Assembly: GCF_000757385.1 (NCBI RefSeq)
Contig: NZ_JRHH01000004.1
Location: forward strand, 186,001-250,000
Direction: 5' to 3'
Source of the DNA: Flavobacterium aquatile LMG 4008 = ATCC 11947
GTDB lineage: Bacteria; Bacteroidota; Bacteroidia; Flavobacteriales; Flavobacteriaceae
DNA length: 64,000 nucleotides
A program made the translations under genes and the position numbers. Under the pieces are notes generated by a model. It saw only the letters and a list, made by a program, of their open reading frames with translations. It was not told the DNA's origin and ran no database searches. Positions within the stretch are counted from its first letter, which is position 1; every line of letters begins with the position of its first letter. Shown here piece after piece: positions 35,677-44,740 of the stretch.

Positions 35677-36759
35677 TTATTTTTTATAAAATGGCAATTT
35701 AACCACTTTGGTAGCAATTTTTTTATCTCTAATTAAAATATAAATTTCAGAATCTACAGCAGAAAACTCGGTTTTTACATAACCCATTCCAATTGCTTTT
35801 CCTAAACTTGGCGATTGCGTTCCCGAAGTTACAATACCAATATTATTTCCATCAGCATCAACAATTTCATAGTCATGACGCGGAATTCCTCTTTCGATTA
35901 ATTCAAAACCAACTAATTTTTTAGTTACTCCAGCTTCTTTTTGTTTCTTCAAATTTTCTGAATTAGTAAATTCTTTTGTGAATTTTGTAATCCATCCCAA
36001 TCCAGCTTCTAATGGTGAAGTCAAATCATTGATATCATTACCATACAAGCAGAATCCCATTTCAAGACGTAATGTATCACGTGCAGCTAATCCAACAGGT
36101 TTAATTCCAAAATCAGCGCCAGCTTCAAATACTTTATTCCAAATTTGTTCCACTTCCGAATTTTTACAGTAAATTTCAAATCCACCAGATCCAGTATAAC
36201 CTGTGGCTGAAATGATTACATTTTCAATGCCAGCAAAATCAGCCACTTCAAAATTATAGTATTTTATAGCAGATAAATCAATAGAAGTCAACGATTGCAT
36301 GGCTTCAACTGCTTTTGGACCTTGAATAGCAAGTAATGAATAATCTTCAGAAAGATTTTTCATTTCAACTCCTAAATCATTAAAAGACGAAATCCAATCC
36401 CAATCTTTATCAATATTAGAAGCATTTACAACCAATAAATATTGCTCTTCTTTTATTTTATAAACGATTAAATCATCAACAATTCCACCATCATTGTTAG
36501 GTAAACAAGAATATTGTGCTTTTCCAATTTCTAATGTTGATGCGTCGTTAGAGGTAACTTTTTGTATTAAAGCCAAAGCATTTTCACCCGATAAAAGAAA
36601 TTCACCCATATGCGAAACGTCAAAAACACCCACAGCGTTTCTTACAGTTTCGTGTTCTGCGTTAACTCCTTCATAGGAAACAGGCATGTTAAAACCTGCA
36701 AATGGAACCATTTTAGCTCCTAAACTTTCGTGAATGTGCGATAATGCTGTATTTTTCAT
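35677..36759 (-). CDS. gcvT: aminomethyltransferase, glycine cleavage T-protein
   Basis: 360 residues, the family length. It transfers the methylene of aminomethyl-lipoyl H-protein to tetrahydrofolate. [29 protein letters not shown] is the typical N-terminal region with the catalytic Asp in VFDVSHMGE, and [12 protein letters not shown] and [13 protein letters not shown] follow. The other gcv genes are not adjacent, and I see no glycine riboswitch upstream. Confidence 0.95.
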   Translation of the reverse strand: MKNTALSHIHESLGAKMVPFAGFNMPVSYEGVNAEHETVRNAVGVFDVSHMGEFLLSGENALALIQKVTSNDASTLEIGKAQYSCLPNNDGGIVDDLIVYKIKEEQYLLVVNASNIDKDWDWISSFNDLGVEMKNLSEDYSLLAIQGPKAVEAMQSLTSIDLSAIKYYNFEVADFAGIENVIISATGYTGSGGFEIYCKNSEVEQIWNKVFEAGADFGIKPVGLAARDTLRLEMGFCLYGNDINDLTSPLEAGLGWITKFTKEFTNSENLKKQKEAGVTKKLVGFELIERGIPRHDYEIVDADGNNIGIVTSGTQSPSLGKAIGMGYVKTEFSAVDSEIYILIRDKKIATKVVKLPFYKK

Positions 36760-36967
36760 TGTTTTTTATAGAATTATTTTAAGTCGCTAATTTATTTAAA
36801 ATTTATTAAAATAGTGCCTAAAAAATCAATTATATATGGATTTATTTTAATAAAAAGGTTTCTAAAATTACTATTCAATAAAAGTTACAATTTGATTTCA
36901 AAAAATTTTTTTAACATACTGCAAAAAAGTATATTTACATTTTACACATATTAGATTAGAAGAGACC

Positions 36968-38107
36968 ATGAGTGTTGACAATACCATATTACAATCAGAA
37001 ATTCCAACAGAAATAATAGAACCACAATTAAATATTATCCTTACAACGGATGAAGATGATGAAAGACCAGTTTATATTTCTGGAAATTTTAACGATTGGA
37101 TTACACAAGATAAAGCTTTCGAAATGGAGAAAGTGGGACAAGGAATTTATCATTTTAAGTTTGCTTCTAACTTTGAATATCCAGAGGAATTGTTATACAA
37201 ATTTACTCGTGGCGATTGGAGTGAAGTTGAAATTGATAAGTATGGAAATCGTACCGAAAATCGTTCATGCAAAAAACAAAATGGTGTTCACAAAGAACAT
37301 GTTGATAAATGGAGAAGAAATTGGTTGCCGTTTAAACCTAATTTTCTTCCAAAAGTACATTTGATTTCAGAAGAATTTGAAATTCCGCAATTGAATAAAA
37401 CTAGACGTGTTTGGGCTTTGTTACCTTATGATTATGAAACTTCAAATGAAGCTTATCCAGTTTTGTATCTTCAAGATGCTCAAAATTTGTTTAATGAAAA
37501 AGCAAAATACGGCAATTGGGAAATAGATAAAAAGTTGGCTGTAATGTCAGAATACAATATTGGGAAGATCATAATTATTGCCGTTGAACACGCCGAAAAA
37601 GAACGAATTTTAGAGTATAATGTTGGAAATACAGTTTTAGGAAACGGTCAAGGGAAAAAGTACATCCGTTTTTTAACAGATACATTAAAGCCATTTGTTG
37701 ATGACAATTTTAGAACCAAACCAGAGCGAGAATTTACAGGAATCGGTGGAAGTTCGATGGGCGGATTGGTGAGCATTTTTTCAGGCATTATGTATCCCGA
37801 AGTGTTTGGGAAATTGATGATTTTTTCGCCATCACTTTGGGTGGTTCCTAAAATAAAATTATCTTTTTTGGATATGGATGAACCTCAAGATACTCGAATT
37901 TATTTGTATGCTGGTGGCGATGAAAGTGCTACAATGATTGATCACGTAAAGAATTTTAAAAAGCGATTACTAAAAAAAGATTCGTTATCAGATAAAATGA
38001 AGATTAGGTTGAGCATCAATATGGAAGGAAAGCATAACGAAAGGTATTGGAGTGACGAATTTCCGAAGGCAATTGAATGGCTATTTTTTAGCACAAAAGA
38101 CAATTAA
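36968..38107 (+). CDS. esterase-fold hydrolase with N-terminal E-set/CBM48-like domain
   Basis: 379 residues, no signal peptide. The N-terminal part (about 20-110) resembles a glycogen-binding-like E-set domain (VYISGNFNDWITQDKAF, YHFKFASNFEYPEELLYKFTRG). The C-terminal part is an esterase-D/Fes-like domain with YPVLYLQDAQNLFNE and the nucleophile elbow GGSSMGGLV; a late His (MEGKHNERYW) completes the triad. It opens an operon with the M17 peptidase (7-base gap) and an ATP-grasp gene (3-base gap), which suggests a role on a peptide or ester product of that cluster. Confidence 0.8.
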   Translation: MSVDNTILQSEIPTEIIEPQLNIILTTDEDDERPVYISGNFNDWITQDKAFEMEKVGQGIYHFKFASNFEYPEELLYKFTRGDWSEVEIDKYGNRTENRSCKKQNGVHKEHVDKWRRNWLPFKPNFLPKVHLISEEFEIPQLNKTRRVWALLPYDYETSNEAYPVLYLQDAQNLFNEKAKYGNWEIDKKLAVMSEYNIGKIIIIAVEHAEKERILEYNVGNTVLGNGQGKKYIRFLTDTLKPFVDDNFRTKPEREFTGIGGSSMGGLVSIFSGIMYPEVFGKLMIFSPSLWVVPKIKLSFLDMDEPQDTRIYLYAGGDESATMIDHVKNFKKRLLKKDSLSDKMKIRLSINMEGKHNERYWSDEFPKAIEWLFFSTKDN

Positions 38108-38114
38108 AAGAAAT

Positions 38115-39536
38115 ATGAAAACAAGTAAAATAGAATCTCTCGACGGTTACAAAGGCACCATTCTTATTCCAGTTTTTGAAACGAATGTAAAAAGTATTGT
38201 TCCAATTGAATTTCACGGATTATCAGTCTATTCGCAAGTTTTTTATGGAAAAAAAGACACGCATTATCTTGTAGAAAAATACGATTGTACCCATATATTT
38301 ATTGGGTTAGGAAAAGATATAGATTACAAATCCATAAAAACTATATTTAGAAGAATTGCTTCCAAGCAAAAGGATAGTTTTAGTTTAAATTCGGCTCTAG
38401 TTATTCCTGAGCAATTTTCAAATGAGGATGTAGAAGCTGCATTATCTGGATTAGTTTTAGGAACTTACAATCTTGGACATTTTAAGAAAAAAGAAATTCA
38501 TCCGTTTTTAAATGAAAATTTCGAAATGCAGATTTTTTCAAAAAAGGATTTTGATGAAGCAGTTTCGAAAGGAATAAAAATCGCGAATGCACAATTGGAA
38601 ACTTTTAATTTAGTTGATTTACCATCAAATACTGTAACTCCAAAATATCTTGCCGATTGGGCAATTGAGGCTGGAAAGAAATTCGGATTTTCAGTAGAAG
38701 TTTTTGGTAGAGAAAAATCAGCAGAAATTGGATTGCATTCATTTTTAGCCGTTGGGCAAGGAAGTGAGCGCGAGCCACAATTTATAATCATGGATTATAA
38801 GCCAGAAAAATCCAAAAAACACATTGGTTTAGTTGGAAAAGGAATCACATTTGATACTGGCGGATTGAATATTAAAACGGCTGGAATGGTTCATATGAAA
38901 TGTGATATGGCTGGCGGCGGAGCAGTTCTTGGCGCAATGCAATTAATTGCCGATTTGAAATTACCTTATCGGGTAACTGCAATTGTACCAGCATGTGAAA
39001 ATTCAGTAGATGCTAAATCATTCTTACCAAGTGACGTTATTAATAGTTATAAAGGAAGTACTATTGAAATTATTGATACCGATGCCGAAGGTAGATTGAT
39101 TCTCGCCGACGGATTATCGTATTTGATTAAAAATTACAAACCCGAAACCGTAATTGATATTGCCACTTTAACAGGAAGTTCTGTTGGAACTTTTGGTTAC
39201 GAATGTGGAGCATTGTTCACAAACGATGACAACCTATCCAAAAAACTACAGCAATCTGGAGATGAAATAGGCGAGCGTTTATGGCAATTACCATTGTGGG
39301 ACGCCTATAAATCAGATATTGATAGCGAAATTGCCGATGTAAAAAACTATTCGGGAAAACCTGTTGCTGGAGCAATTTCTGCAGCAAAATTTCTAGAACA
39401 TTTTACGTACGAACATAAATCGTGGGCGCATCTTGATGTTGCTGGAGTGGCTTTTGGCGATGATGAATTTGCAAAAACAAAACACGCAACTGCATTTGGA
39501 GTACATTTAATAACTAAATTTATTGAAAATCTATAG
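38115..39536 (+). CDS. M17 leucyl aminopeptidase family protein
   Basis: 473 residues. The two-metal signature NTDAEGRLILADGL-type motif appears as IDTDAEGRLILADGLSY; VGKGITFDTGGLNIK and DMAGGGAVLGAM supply the other metal and substrate residues. It should remove N-terminal amino acids in the cytoplasm. I choose the ATG at 38115, seven bases after the esterase stop, instead of one 21 codons upstream inside that gene. Position between an esterase and an ATP-grasp ligase suggests it may process a pathway peptide. Confidence 0.92.
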   Translation: MKTSKIESLDGYKGTILIPVFETNVKSIVPIEFHGLSVYSQVFYGKKDTHYLVEKYDCTHIFIGLGKDIDYKSIKTIFRRIASKQKDSFSLNSALVIPEQFSNEDVEAALSGLVLGTYNLGHFKKKEIHPFLNENFEMQIFSKKDFDEAVSKGIKIANAQLETFNLVDLPSNTVTPKYLADWAIEAGKKFGFSVEVFGREKSAEIGLHSFLAVGQGSEREPQFIIMDYKPEKSKKHIGLVGKGITFDTGGLNIKTAGMVHMKCDMAGGGAVLGAMQLIADLKLPYRVTAIVPACENSVDAKSFLPSDVINSYKGSTIEIIDTDAEGRLILADGLSYLIKNYKPETVIDIATLTGSSVGTFGYECGALFTNDDNLSKKLQQSGDEIGERLWQLPLWDAYKSDIDSEIADVKNYSGKPVAGAISAAKFLEHFTYEHKSWAHLDVAGVAFGDDEFAKTKHATAFGVHLITKFIENL

Positions 39537-39539
39537 CTT

Positions 39540-40757
39540 ATGGAAAGTCAAATCAAAAACTACATCTGTATTTCTAATTATTTTAAAGGAAATGATTTCT
39601 TAATTAATTTGAAAAAGTTAGGTAATCGTGTTTATTTAATAACTTCTGAAAAACTGCGCGATAAACCTTGGGCTACAGAATATATTGATGATATTTTCTT
39701 TATGCCTGGTCAAGATGTTGATTGGAATTTGAACGATTTATTGGCTGGCGTTTCCGATTTGATGCGTCATAAAAAAATTGATGCTATTGTTGCATTGGAT
39801 GATTTTGATGTTGAAAAAGCTACCTATTTGCGTGAAAATCTGCGAATTGACGGAATGGGGCAAACTACTGGACGTTATTTCAGAGATAAATTAGCTATGC
39901 GCATCCAAGCGAAAAGTAAGGGGATTTCTAATCCGCAATTTAGTTCGCTTTTTAATGACTACGAGATTAATGCTTTTGCGGATACTGTAGCTCCGCCATG
40001 GGTTTTAAAACCAAGATCGGAAGCTTCTGCATCTGGGATTATTAAGGTGTATGATAAAGATTCGTTGTGGAAAAATATACATGAACTGGGCACAAATCGC
40101 GCAAAATATTTGGTGGAGCAGTTTCGTCTTGGTGCTGTTTTTCATTGTGATAGTTTGGTTTTTGAAGGAAAGATTTTGTTTAGTTTAACCTCACAATATT
40201 TGGCAACACCAATGGAAATTTCGCAAGGTGGAGGAATTTTTAGAAGTGCCAATATCGAATATAATTCTGCTGATGATAAAGAGATAAAACGAGTAAACGA
40301 GCAAGTTATTAAAGGTTTCGGATTGAAACACGGTGCTTCTCATGCAGAATTCATAAAATGTGATGAAGACGGAAAAATTTATTTTCTAGAAACTGCCTCA
40401 AGAGTTGGCGGCGCACATTTAGCCGAAATGGTTCATGCTGCTTCTGATATTAATTTATGGGCAGAATGGGCAGCAATTGAAGACGCATTAGCTAAAAACA
40501 AAAAATACAAATTACCAAAAGTTAAAAAGGAATTCGCTGGAATCGTATTAACCTTATCCAAATTTCAACATCCTGATTTATCAGAATTTAATGATGGAGA
40601 AGTTTGTTTCAGAGTTCCGTTAGATTATCATGCTGGATTAATTGTTAAAAGTGATAAACATGCAAGAATAAGAGAATTACTTGATGTTTATGCCGAAAGA
40701 TTAATCAAGGATTACGCGACTTCGGCACAGCAAGAAGCGGTTAAGAAGTTGCATTAA
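39540..40757 (+). CDS. ATP-grasp ligase, substrate unknown
   Basis: 405 residues. The family ligates a carboxylate to an amine or thiol with ATP through an acyl phosphate. A Rossmann-like N-domain (about 1-110), a Lys in PPWVLKPRSEASASGI and the metal-binding HAEFIKCDEDGKIYFLETASRVGGAHL are visible, as in ATP-grasp peptide ligases. The third gene of the plus-strand operon, it ends in a shared terminator opposite the minus-strand operon that carries another ATP-grasp gene, an ATP-grasp-like gene and a GCS2 ligase. Confidence 0.85.
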   Translation: MESQIKNYICISNYFKGNDFLINLKKLGNRVYLITSEKLRDKPWATEYIDDIFFMPGQDVDWNLNDLLAGVSDLMRHKKIDAIVALDDFDVEKATYLRENLRIDGMGQTTGRYFRDKLAMRIQAKSKGISNPQFSSLFNDYEINAFADTVAPPWVLKPRSEASASGIIKVYDKDSLWKNIHELGTNRAKYLVEQFRLGAVFHCDSLVFEGKILFSLTSQYLATPMEISQGGGIFRSANIEYNSADDKEIKRVNEQVIKGFGLKHGASHAEFIKCDEDGKIYFLETASRVGGAHLAEMVHAASDINLWAEWAAIEDALAKNKKYKLPKVKKEFAGIVLTLSKFQHPDLSEFNDGEVCFRVPLDYHAGLIVKSDKHARIRELLDVYAERLIKDYATSAQQEAVKKLH

Positions 40758-40762
40758 AATTA

Positions 40763-40796
40763 AAATGCTGTTAGATTTTAACTAACAGCATTTTTT
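40763..40796. terminator. bidirectional terminator between the two ligase operons
   Basis: Perfect 12-bp stem AAATGCTGTTAG / CTAACAGCATTT, loop ATTTTAA, with T-runs on both strands. Confidence 0.9.
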
Positions 40797-41986
40797 TATT
40801 TTTCAAACATCCCAACAGTTCCGCCAACCCAATCTTTGTCTTTATTAAATTTTACGCCAATCATTTCGCCACGACTTAATCGTACTAAGTTTGTAACTAG
40901 AGTAGGTGATGGCGCATCTTTTTTCCAAACGGCAAGTAAGCGAACTTCGGCTTTTACTTTTCCGTCTGGCGATTGAATTATAGGTTTGTAGTTTACTTTT
41001 TTCTGTAAAATATATAAATCTTTTTCTTTTACCGATTCTATATCTCCAGGTTTTACATGGAAAATCACACCAGTTCCAGAAAATGAAAACAATGGTTTTA
41101 AAACATAATTTTCTAAATCGGTTGGAATTTCTTTTAAATCTGATAACAAAGTAGTTTCTATAAAATATTTTCCTTTTAAATACGGTAAAATAAATTTACT
41201 AATTCTAAAAAACCAATTTGGATGTCCAGCCCATTCTACATCCAATTCATCTGAGAAATTGAAGTTTAGTTTTAAATCGGTTCGCAAATCCAATTCATCA
41301 AAAATGACACGATTGTAAATACGTTTTATTAAAATTTCTTTTCCTTTAGAATTATTATAAAATAATTGATTTCCTTTTTTGATGATATCGGTTATGCAAA
41401 CTGTTGGAACTCCAAAATCACGTTGACAATAATAAAAATCAATTTTGGTATTTTGTTTTTCGGGTTCGATTTCTAATAAAACTACATTTTCTTTTGGATG
41501 ATTATTACAAATCGCTTCTTCTACAATTTGAAGATATTCTTCTTTGGAAAGTCCATTAAAAAACGGAGTTAAATTAGATAAAAAAGGATAATGATTTTGA
41601 AATTTTTCAGCTAAATTATATTGAAAATTGTACAAAGAAGGAAATCCTTGTACCTCAATTAACTTCGGAATAATCTTTCCGTCTTCTTCACAAATTCCGA
41701 AATCAATAGCTAAAAAAGTAGTATGGCTATCTTCGTTTGGAACTTTCCTATTTAATTCTAATGCTTTATTAGTTAATTCATTAAAACCTTCCTTTTGAAT
41801 AAAAGATATAACTTCTTGACTCGCTTCCAACAATTGTTTTTTTAAATCACTCGGAATAAAAAAAGGTGTTTCACCAATTCGGAAAGTTACTTTATAATCA
41901 AAATCAGACGTGATGTCATCAATGAAATTATCGTATTTTTCAGTAGTAAAATTATCGTTGAATTGTTGTCTGTATTTTGGGTTCAT
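40796..41986 (-). CDS. ATP-grasp-like protein, function unknown
   Basis: 396 residues without signal or membrane segments. The C-terminal half has ATP-grasp character: ENYVLKPLFSFSGTGVIF (Lys in a LKP motif followed by a Gly-rich loop) and KVKAEVRLLAVW. The N-terminal half has an unusual GICEEDGKIIPKLIEVQGFPSLYNFQ, where the E-x-Q-G pattern looks like the metal-binding part of ATP-grasp proteins placed before the Lys, suggesting a permuted arrangement like glutathionylspermidine synthase. Its place downstream of the GATase and GCS2 genes ties it to the same pathway. Confidence 0.6.
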   Translation of the reverse strand: MNPKYRQQFNDNFTTEKYDNFIDDITSDFDYKVTFRIGETPFFIPSDLKKQLLEASQEVISFIQKEGFNELTNKALELNRKVPNEDSHTTFLAIDFGICEEDGKIIPKLIEVQGFPSLYNFQYNLAEKFQNHYPFLSNLTPFFNGLSKEEYLQIVEEAICNNHPKENVVLLEIEPEKQNTKIDFYYCQRDFGVPTVCITDIIKKGNQLFYNNSKGKEILIKRIYNRVIFDELDLRTDLKLNFNFSDELDVEWAGHPNWFFRISKFILPYLKGKYFIETTLLSDLKEIPTDLENYVLKPLFSFSGTGVIFHVKPGDIESVKEKDLYILQKKVNYKPIIQSPDGKVKAEVRLLAVWKKDAPSPTLVTNLVRLSRGEMIGVKFNKDKDWVGGTVGMFEK

Positions 41987-41990
41987 TATT

Positions 41991-42024
41991 TTAGTAACTA
42001 GTGATTAGTAATTAGTGATTAGTC
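41991..42024. repeat. left inverted heptamer array of the four-helix element
   Basis: GTGATTA GTAATTA GTGATTA GTCA, period 7, immediately before the four-helix-bundle gene end. Its reverse complement (TAATCAC TAATTAC TAATCAC) is the same unit family as the long array at 42411-42634. Confidence 0.75.
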
Positions 42025-42031
42025 ATCTGAA

Positions 42032-42397
42032 TTAAGATTTTAGAGTTTTTGAAAATGAATTTATCATTTTTGATTCTTCTTCAATTTGACTTAATACTTC
42101 TTTAAATAAAACTTCATCCAAAATAAATCCTAGTTCATTTGCAATTATAAGTTGAGTTTCAATTTCAAATAAAGATCCTCTTGAAATATCTAAAAAATGA
42201 CTAAAAGATTTGTCAGTATTTCTTCCATAACCTTCAGCAATATTAGAAGGAACTGAAACTGCAGCTCTTTTCAATTGACTTGTTAGGGCATATAATTCCT
42301 CTTGTGGAAAAAGTTTTACTAATTTATAAACTAAAATTACAATTTTAATTCCCTTTTGCCAAATTAGTAAATCTTTGTATGATTTAATATTATTCAT
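42032..42397 (-). CDS. four-helix-bundle (S23/IVS-type) protein
   Basis: 121 residues. It matches the four helix bundle / 23S rRNA intervening-sequence protein family: SYKDLLIWQKGIKIVILVYKL in the first helix, ELYALTSQLKRAAVSVPSNIAEGYGR as the diagnostic motif, then SFSHFLDISRGSLFEIETQ. Relatives include the Avd accessory proteins of diversity-generating retroelements, but no reverse transcriptase or template repeat is present here. The gene is bracketed by inverted heptamer arrays and interrupts an otherwise functional gene group, so it looks like a late insertion. Confidence 0.9.
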   Translation of the reverse strand: MNNIKSYKDLLIWQKGIKIVILVYKLVKLFPQEELYALTSQLKRAAVSVPSNIAEGYGRNTDKSFSHFLDISRGSLFEIETQLIIANELGFILDEVLFKEVLSQIEEESKMINSFSKTLKS

Positions 42398-42410
42398 TTT
42401 TTAAATTTTC

Positions 42411-42634
42411 ACTAATCACTAATCACTAATCACTAATCACTAATCACTAATCACTAATCACTAATCACTAATCACTAATCACTAATCACTAATTACTTAT
42501 CACTAATTACTTATCACTAATTACTTATCACTAATTACTTATCACTAATTACTTATCACTAATTACTTATCACTAATTACTTATCACTAATTACTTATCA
42601 CTAATTACTTATCACTAATTACTTATCACTAATT
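42411..42634. repeat. right heptamer/14-mer tandem array
   Basis: Eleven perfect copies of ACTAATC (42411-42487), then ten perfect copies of ACTAATTACTTATC (42488-42627) and a half copy. The 14-mer is two variant heptamers, so the entire 224 bp keeps a strict period of 7. On the other strand it contains frequent stop codons, hence not coding. The last bases supply the stop codon of the amidotransferase gene. Confidence 0.92.
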
Positions 42635-43459
42635 TGACAAAGCTTTCTTATGTTGCATTAAATCATTAATTGCAATTCGCAAGAAATTAGGTATAATTGT
42701 TTCGTTGGTTTTAAAGATTTTATCTTCATCTAATAAATCTTCAAGCATATTTCTGAATTTTGTTCTGCCTTTCATCGCAATAATTTTCTCGCGCTTTTCT
42801 TTATTTTTCATGTTGGCGATAAAACTCATCGCATCGGCTTCTGGGTGAAATTGCGTTCCTACAAAATATTGTGAAAAACGAACTGCCATAATAGCGCGTT
42901 CATAATCGCCTCGGTGGTTTCTGATTTTTTCTAAAGAAAGAATTTCAGCACCTTTTTTCTTGAAAACACTCAATTTAGGCTGAACTACTTGGTAATCACG
43001 ACTGTCAATTGCAAAAAACGGATTTTGTAAACCATCAAAGATTGGATCGTTTGTTCCTTCTTCGGTTTTGTGCATTGTCATAACACCGAAAGAAGTTGAT
43101 TTTCGCTTAGTGATTTTTGCCAATCCAAAGTGATTGCAAGCCATTTGAAACGAATGACAGATGAACAAAACATGTTTTTTAATTTTGTTTTCTTCGTTCC
43201 ATTTAGACAATTCGTCAATGAAATTATAGTATTTTGCATCCCATTTTCCATCACCTTCTAACGGATTTCCTGGTCCGCCAGTTGAAATATAAATATCAAA
43301 TTTTTCAATGTTAGGAAATTCACATTTTCCACGCACATCAAATACTTGAAACGAAACTATTTGATTCAATCGATTGATAATATCAATGATACAGCGCATA
43401 CCTTGATTAGGTTCGCCATCGTACATGTCTAAAATTGCAATTCGTATTTGGTTACTCAT
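42629..43459 (-). CDS. class I glutamine amidotransferase-like protein
   Basis: 276 residues. The amidotransferase triad is intact: Cys101 in LFICHSFQMAC, His205 and Glu207 in QFHPEAD, with oxyanion region STGGPGNP. The usual GxCxGxQ elbow is changed to ICHSFQ. It should release ammonia from glutamine for an amidation; the acceptor domain is separate, possibly one of the neighbouring ligases. The C-terminal 60 residues (after residue 215) are family-foreign and basic. The TAG stop lies inside the heptamer array, so the insertion may have changed the last residues. Confidence 0.85.
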   Translation of the reverse strand: MSNQIRIAILDMYDGEPNQGMRCIIDIINRLNQIVSFQVFDVRGKCEFPNIEKFDIYISTGGPGNPLEGDGKWDAKYYNFIDELSKWNEENKIKKHVLFICHSFQMACNHFGLAKITKRKSTSFGVMTMHKTEEGTNDPIFDGLQNPFFAIDSRDYQVVQPKLSVFKKKGAEILSLEKIRNHRGDYERAIMAVRFSQYFVGTQFHPEADAMSFIANMKNKEKREKIIAMKGRTKFRNMLEDLLDEDKIFKTNETIIPNFLRIAINDLMQHKKALSN

Positions 43460-43478
43460 TTTTTATTATTTAATGCTG

Positions 43479-43486
43479 CAAAGATA
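43479..43486 (-). promoter_or_regulatory. probable -7 element of the amidotransferase gene
   Basis: TATCTTTG on the minus strand, 20 bases before the ATG; the -33 region is not a clear TTG. It suggests that this gene has its own transcript inside the group. Confidence 0.45.
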
Positions 43487-43552
43487 AAGTATTTAAAAAA
43501 GAGTTAAATCTACATTAACATTCAGTTATCAAACATTTCATTAACAAAAACG

Positions 43553-44662
43553 TTATAATCCTTTAGTAAATTCGCTTGTTATCAAATCTACAACTTTGGT
43601 TAAATCTTGAGTTTGTTCAAAAACGGCTAATTGTTTATCGGCTCCAGTTCCTTCTCTTAAAATGGTATGAACGTAATTAATTTGCTCACGACTTCCTAAT
43701 TCATCAACCACATCATCCACAAAATCAAGTAGTTCTAAGATTAATCCTTTCGTTTCAACTTCTTTTTGCAAACCAAAATCAATCATATTGCCTTCAATTC
43801 CGTAGCGTGCTGCACGAAATTTATTTTCTTTAATTAATGCAATTCGATACATATTGAAACTGGTATTTGAAGTATTCAATTTGTATAATTTAGCTACAAT
43901 CGCTTGAATTAAAGCAACAATACACATGGCTTCATCAACGGTCAAACTCATGTCACAAATACGAAATTCAATAGTATCGTAAAATGGATGCAAACGTAAA
44001 TCCCACCAAATTTTCTTCGGATTATCTATACAATTTGTTTTCACCAACGTTTCTAAATAATTGTCATACGATGAAACACAGTCAAAATATTCTGGCAATC
44101 CAGTTCTTGGAAATTTATCAAATACTTTAGTTCGGAAGGATTTGTAACCCGTATTTCGTCCTTCCCAAAAAGGAGAGTTTGACGAAAGCGCAAAAATATG
44201 CGGTAGAAAATAACACGCCTGATTCATCAATTGTAATCCTTGTTCGCGGTTTTCAATTCCAACGTGGCAATGCATTCCGAAAATTAAATTGGAACGTGCT
44301 GCATCTTGCAATTCATTTACAATGGTATGATATCTTGGATCATCTGTGATAGGTTGATCTTGCCAACGAGAAAACGGATGTGTTCCTGCGCCACCAACAA
44401 CCAAACCTTGTTTATCGGCTAGTTCTACAATTTTGCTTCGCAGAAAACGAATCTCTTTGCTAGCATCATCAACACTTTGACAAATATTAGTGCCTACTTC
44501 TACAACAGATTGGTGCATTTCGGCTTTTACTTGCTCGTTCAAAATGATTTTGGCGCCATCTACAATTTTAGACAAATGCGAACGTAAATCGCGAGTTTGC
44601 GGATCTATAATTTGATATTCCTCTTCAACTCCAAGTGTGAATATTGGTAATTTTTTCGACAT
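43553..44662 (-). CDS. carboxylate-amine ligase, GCS2 (YbdK) family
   Basis: 369 residues. GCS2 enzymes join a carboxylate (typically the gamma-carboxyl of glutamate) to an amine with ATP. The opening FTLGVEEEYQIIDPQT is diagnostic, followed by VVEVGTNIC, GMHCHVGI, LSSNSPFWEGRNTGYKS and FDTIEFRICDMSLTVDEA-type motif YDTIEFRICDMS. The start at 44662 is chosen because codons upstream to 44707 lie within an inverted heptamer repeat. The amine acceptor is unknown; the co-located ATP-grasp ligases suggest consecutive amide bond formation. Confidence 0.9.
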   Translation of the reverse strand: MSKKLPIFTLGVEEEYQIIDPQTRDLRSHLSKIVDGAKIILNEQVKAEMHQSVVEVGTNICQSVDDASKEIRFLRSKIVELADKQGLVVGGAGTHPFSRWQDQPITDDPRYHTIVNELQDAARSNLIFGMHCHVGIENREQGLQLMNQACYFLPHIFALSSNSPFWEGRNTGYKSFRTKVFDKFPRTGLPEYFDCVSSYDNYLETLVKTNCIDNPKKIWWDLRLHPFYDTIEFRICDMSLTVDEAMCIVALIQAIVAKLYKLNTSNTSFNMYRIALIKENKFRAARYGIEGNMIDFGLQKEVETKGLILELLDFVDDVVDELGSREQINYVHTILREGTGADKQLAVFEQTQDLTKVVDLITSEFTKGL

Positions 44663-44671
44663 ATATTTTTT

Positions 44672-44740
44672 AGTATTCTGTGTTAAGTGTTCAGTGCTCA
44701 GTTGCAAAATAATGCAAACTGAATACTGATTACTGCCAAC
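44672..44740. repeat. inverted heptamer repeat without gene
   Basis: Left arm AGTATTC TGTGTTA AGTGTTC AGTGCTC AGTTGC, loop AAAATAAT, right arm GCA AACTGAAT ACTGATT ACTGCCA ACT. Both arms keep period 7 with an ACT core like the array at 42411. It occupies the gap between the GCS2 ligase and the ATP-grasp gene. Confidence 0.65.

Noticed and set aside
36760..36967. Glycine riboswitch upstream of gcvT
   Set aside because: The gap is AT-rich and shows no paired glycine aptamer elements; gcvT has no other gcv neighbour here.
42032..42397. Diversity-generating retroelement around the Avd-like four-helix protein
   Set aside because: No reverse transcriptase, template repeat or variable repeat is present; only the arrays flank the gene.
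42411..42634. CRISPR-like appearance of the heptamer/14-mer array
   Set aside because: Units are contiguous without spacers, 7 or 14 bp long, and no cas gene is near.
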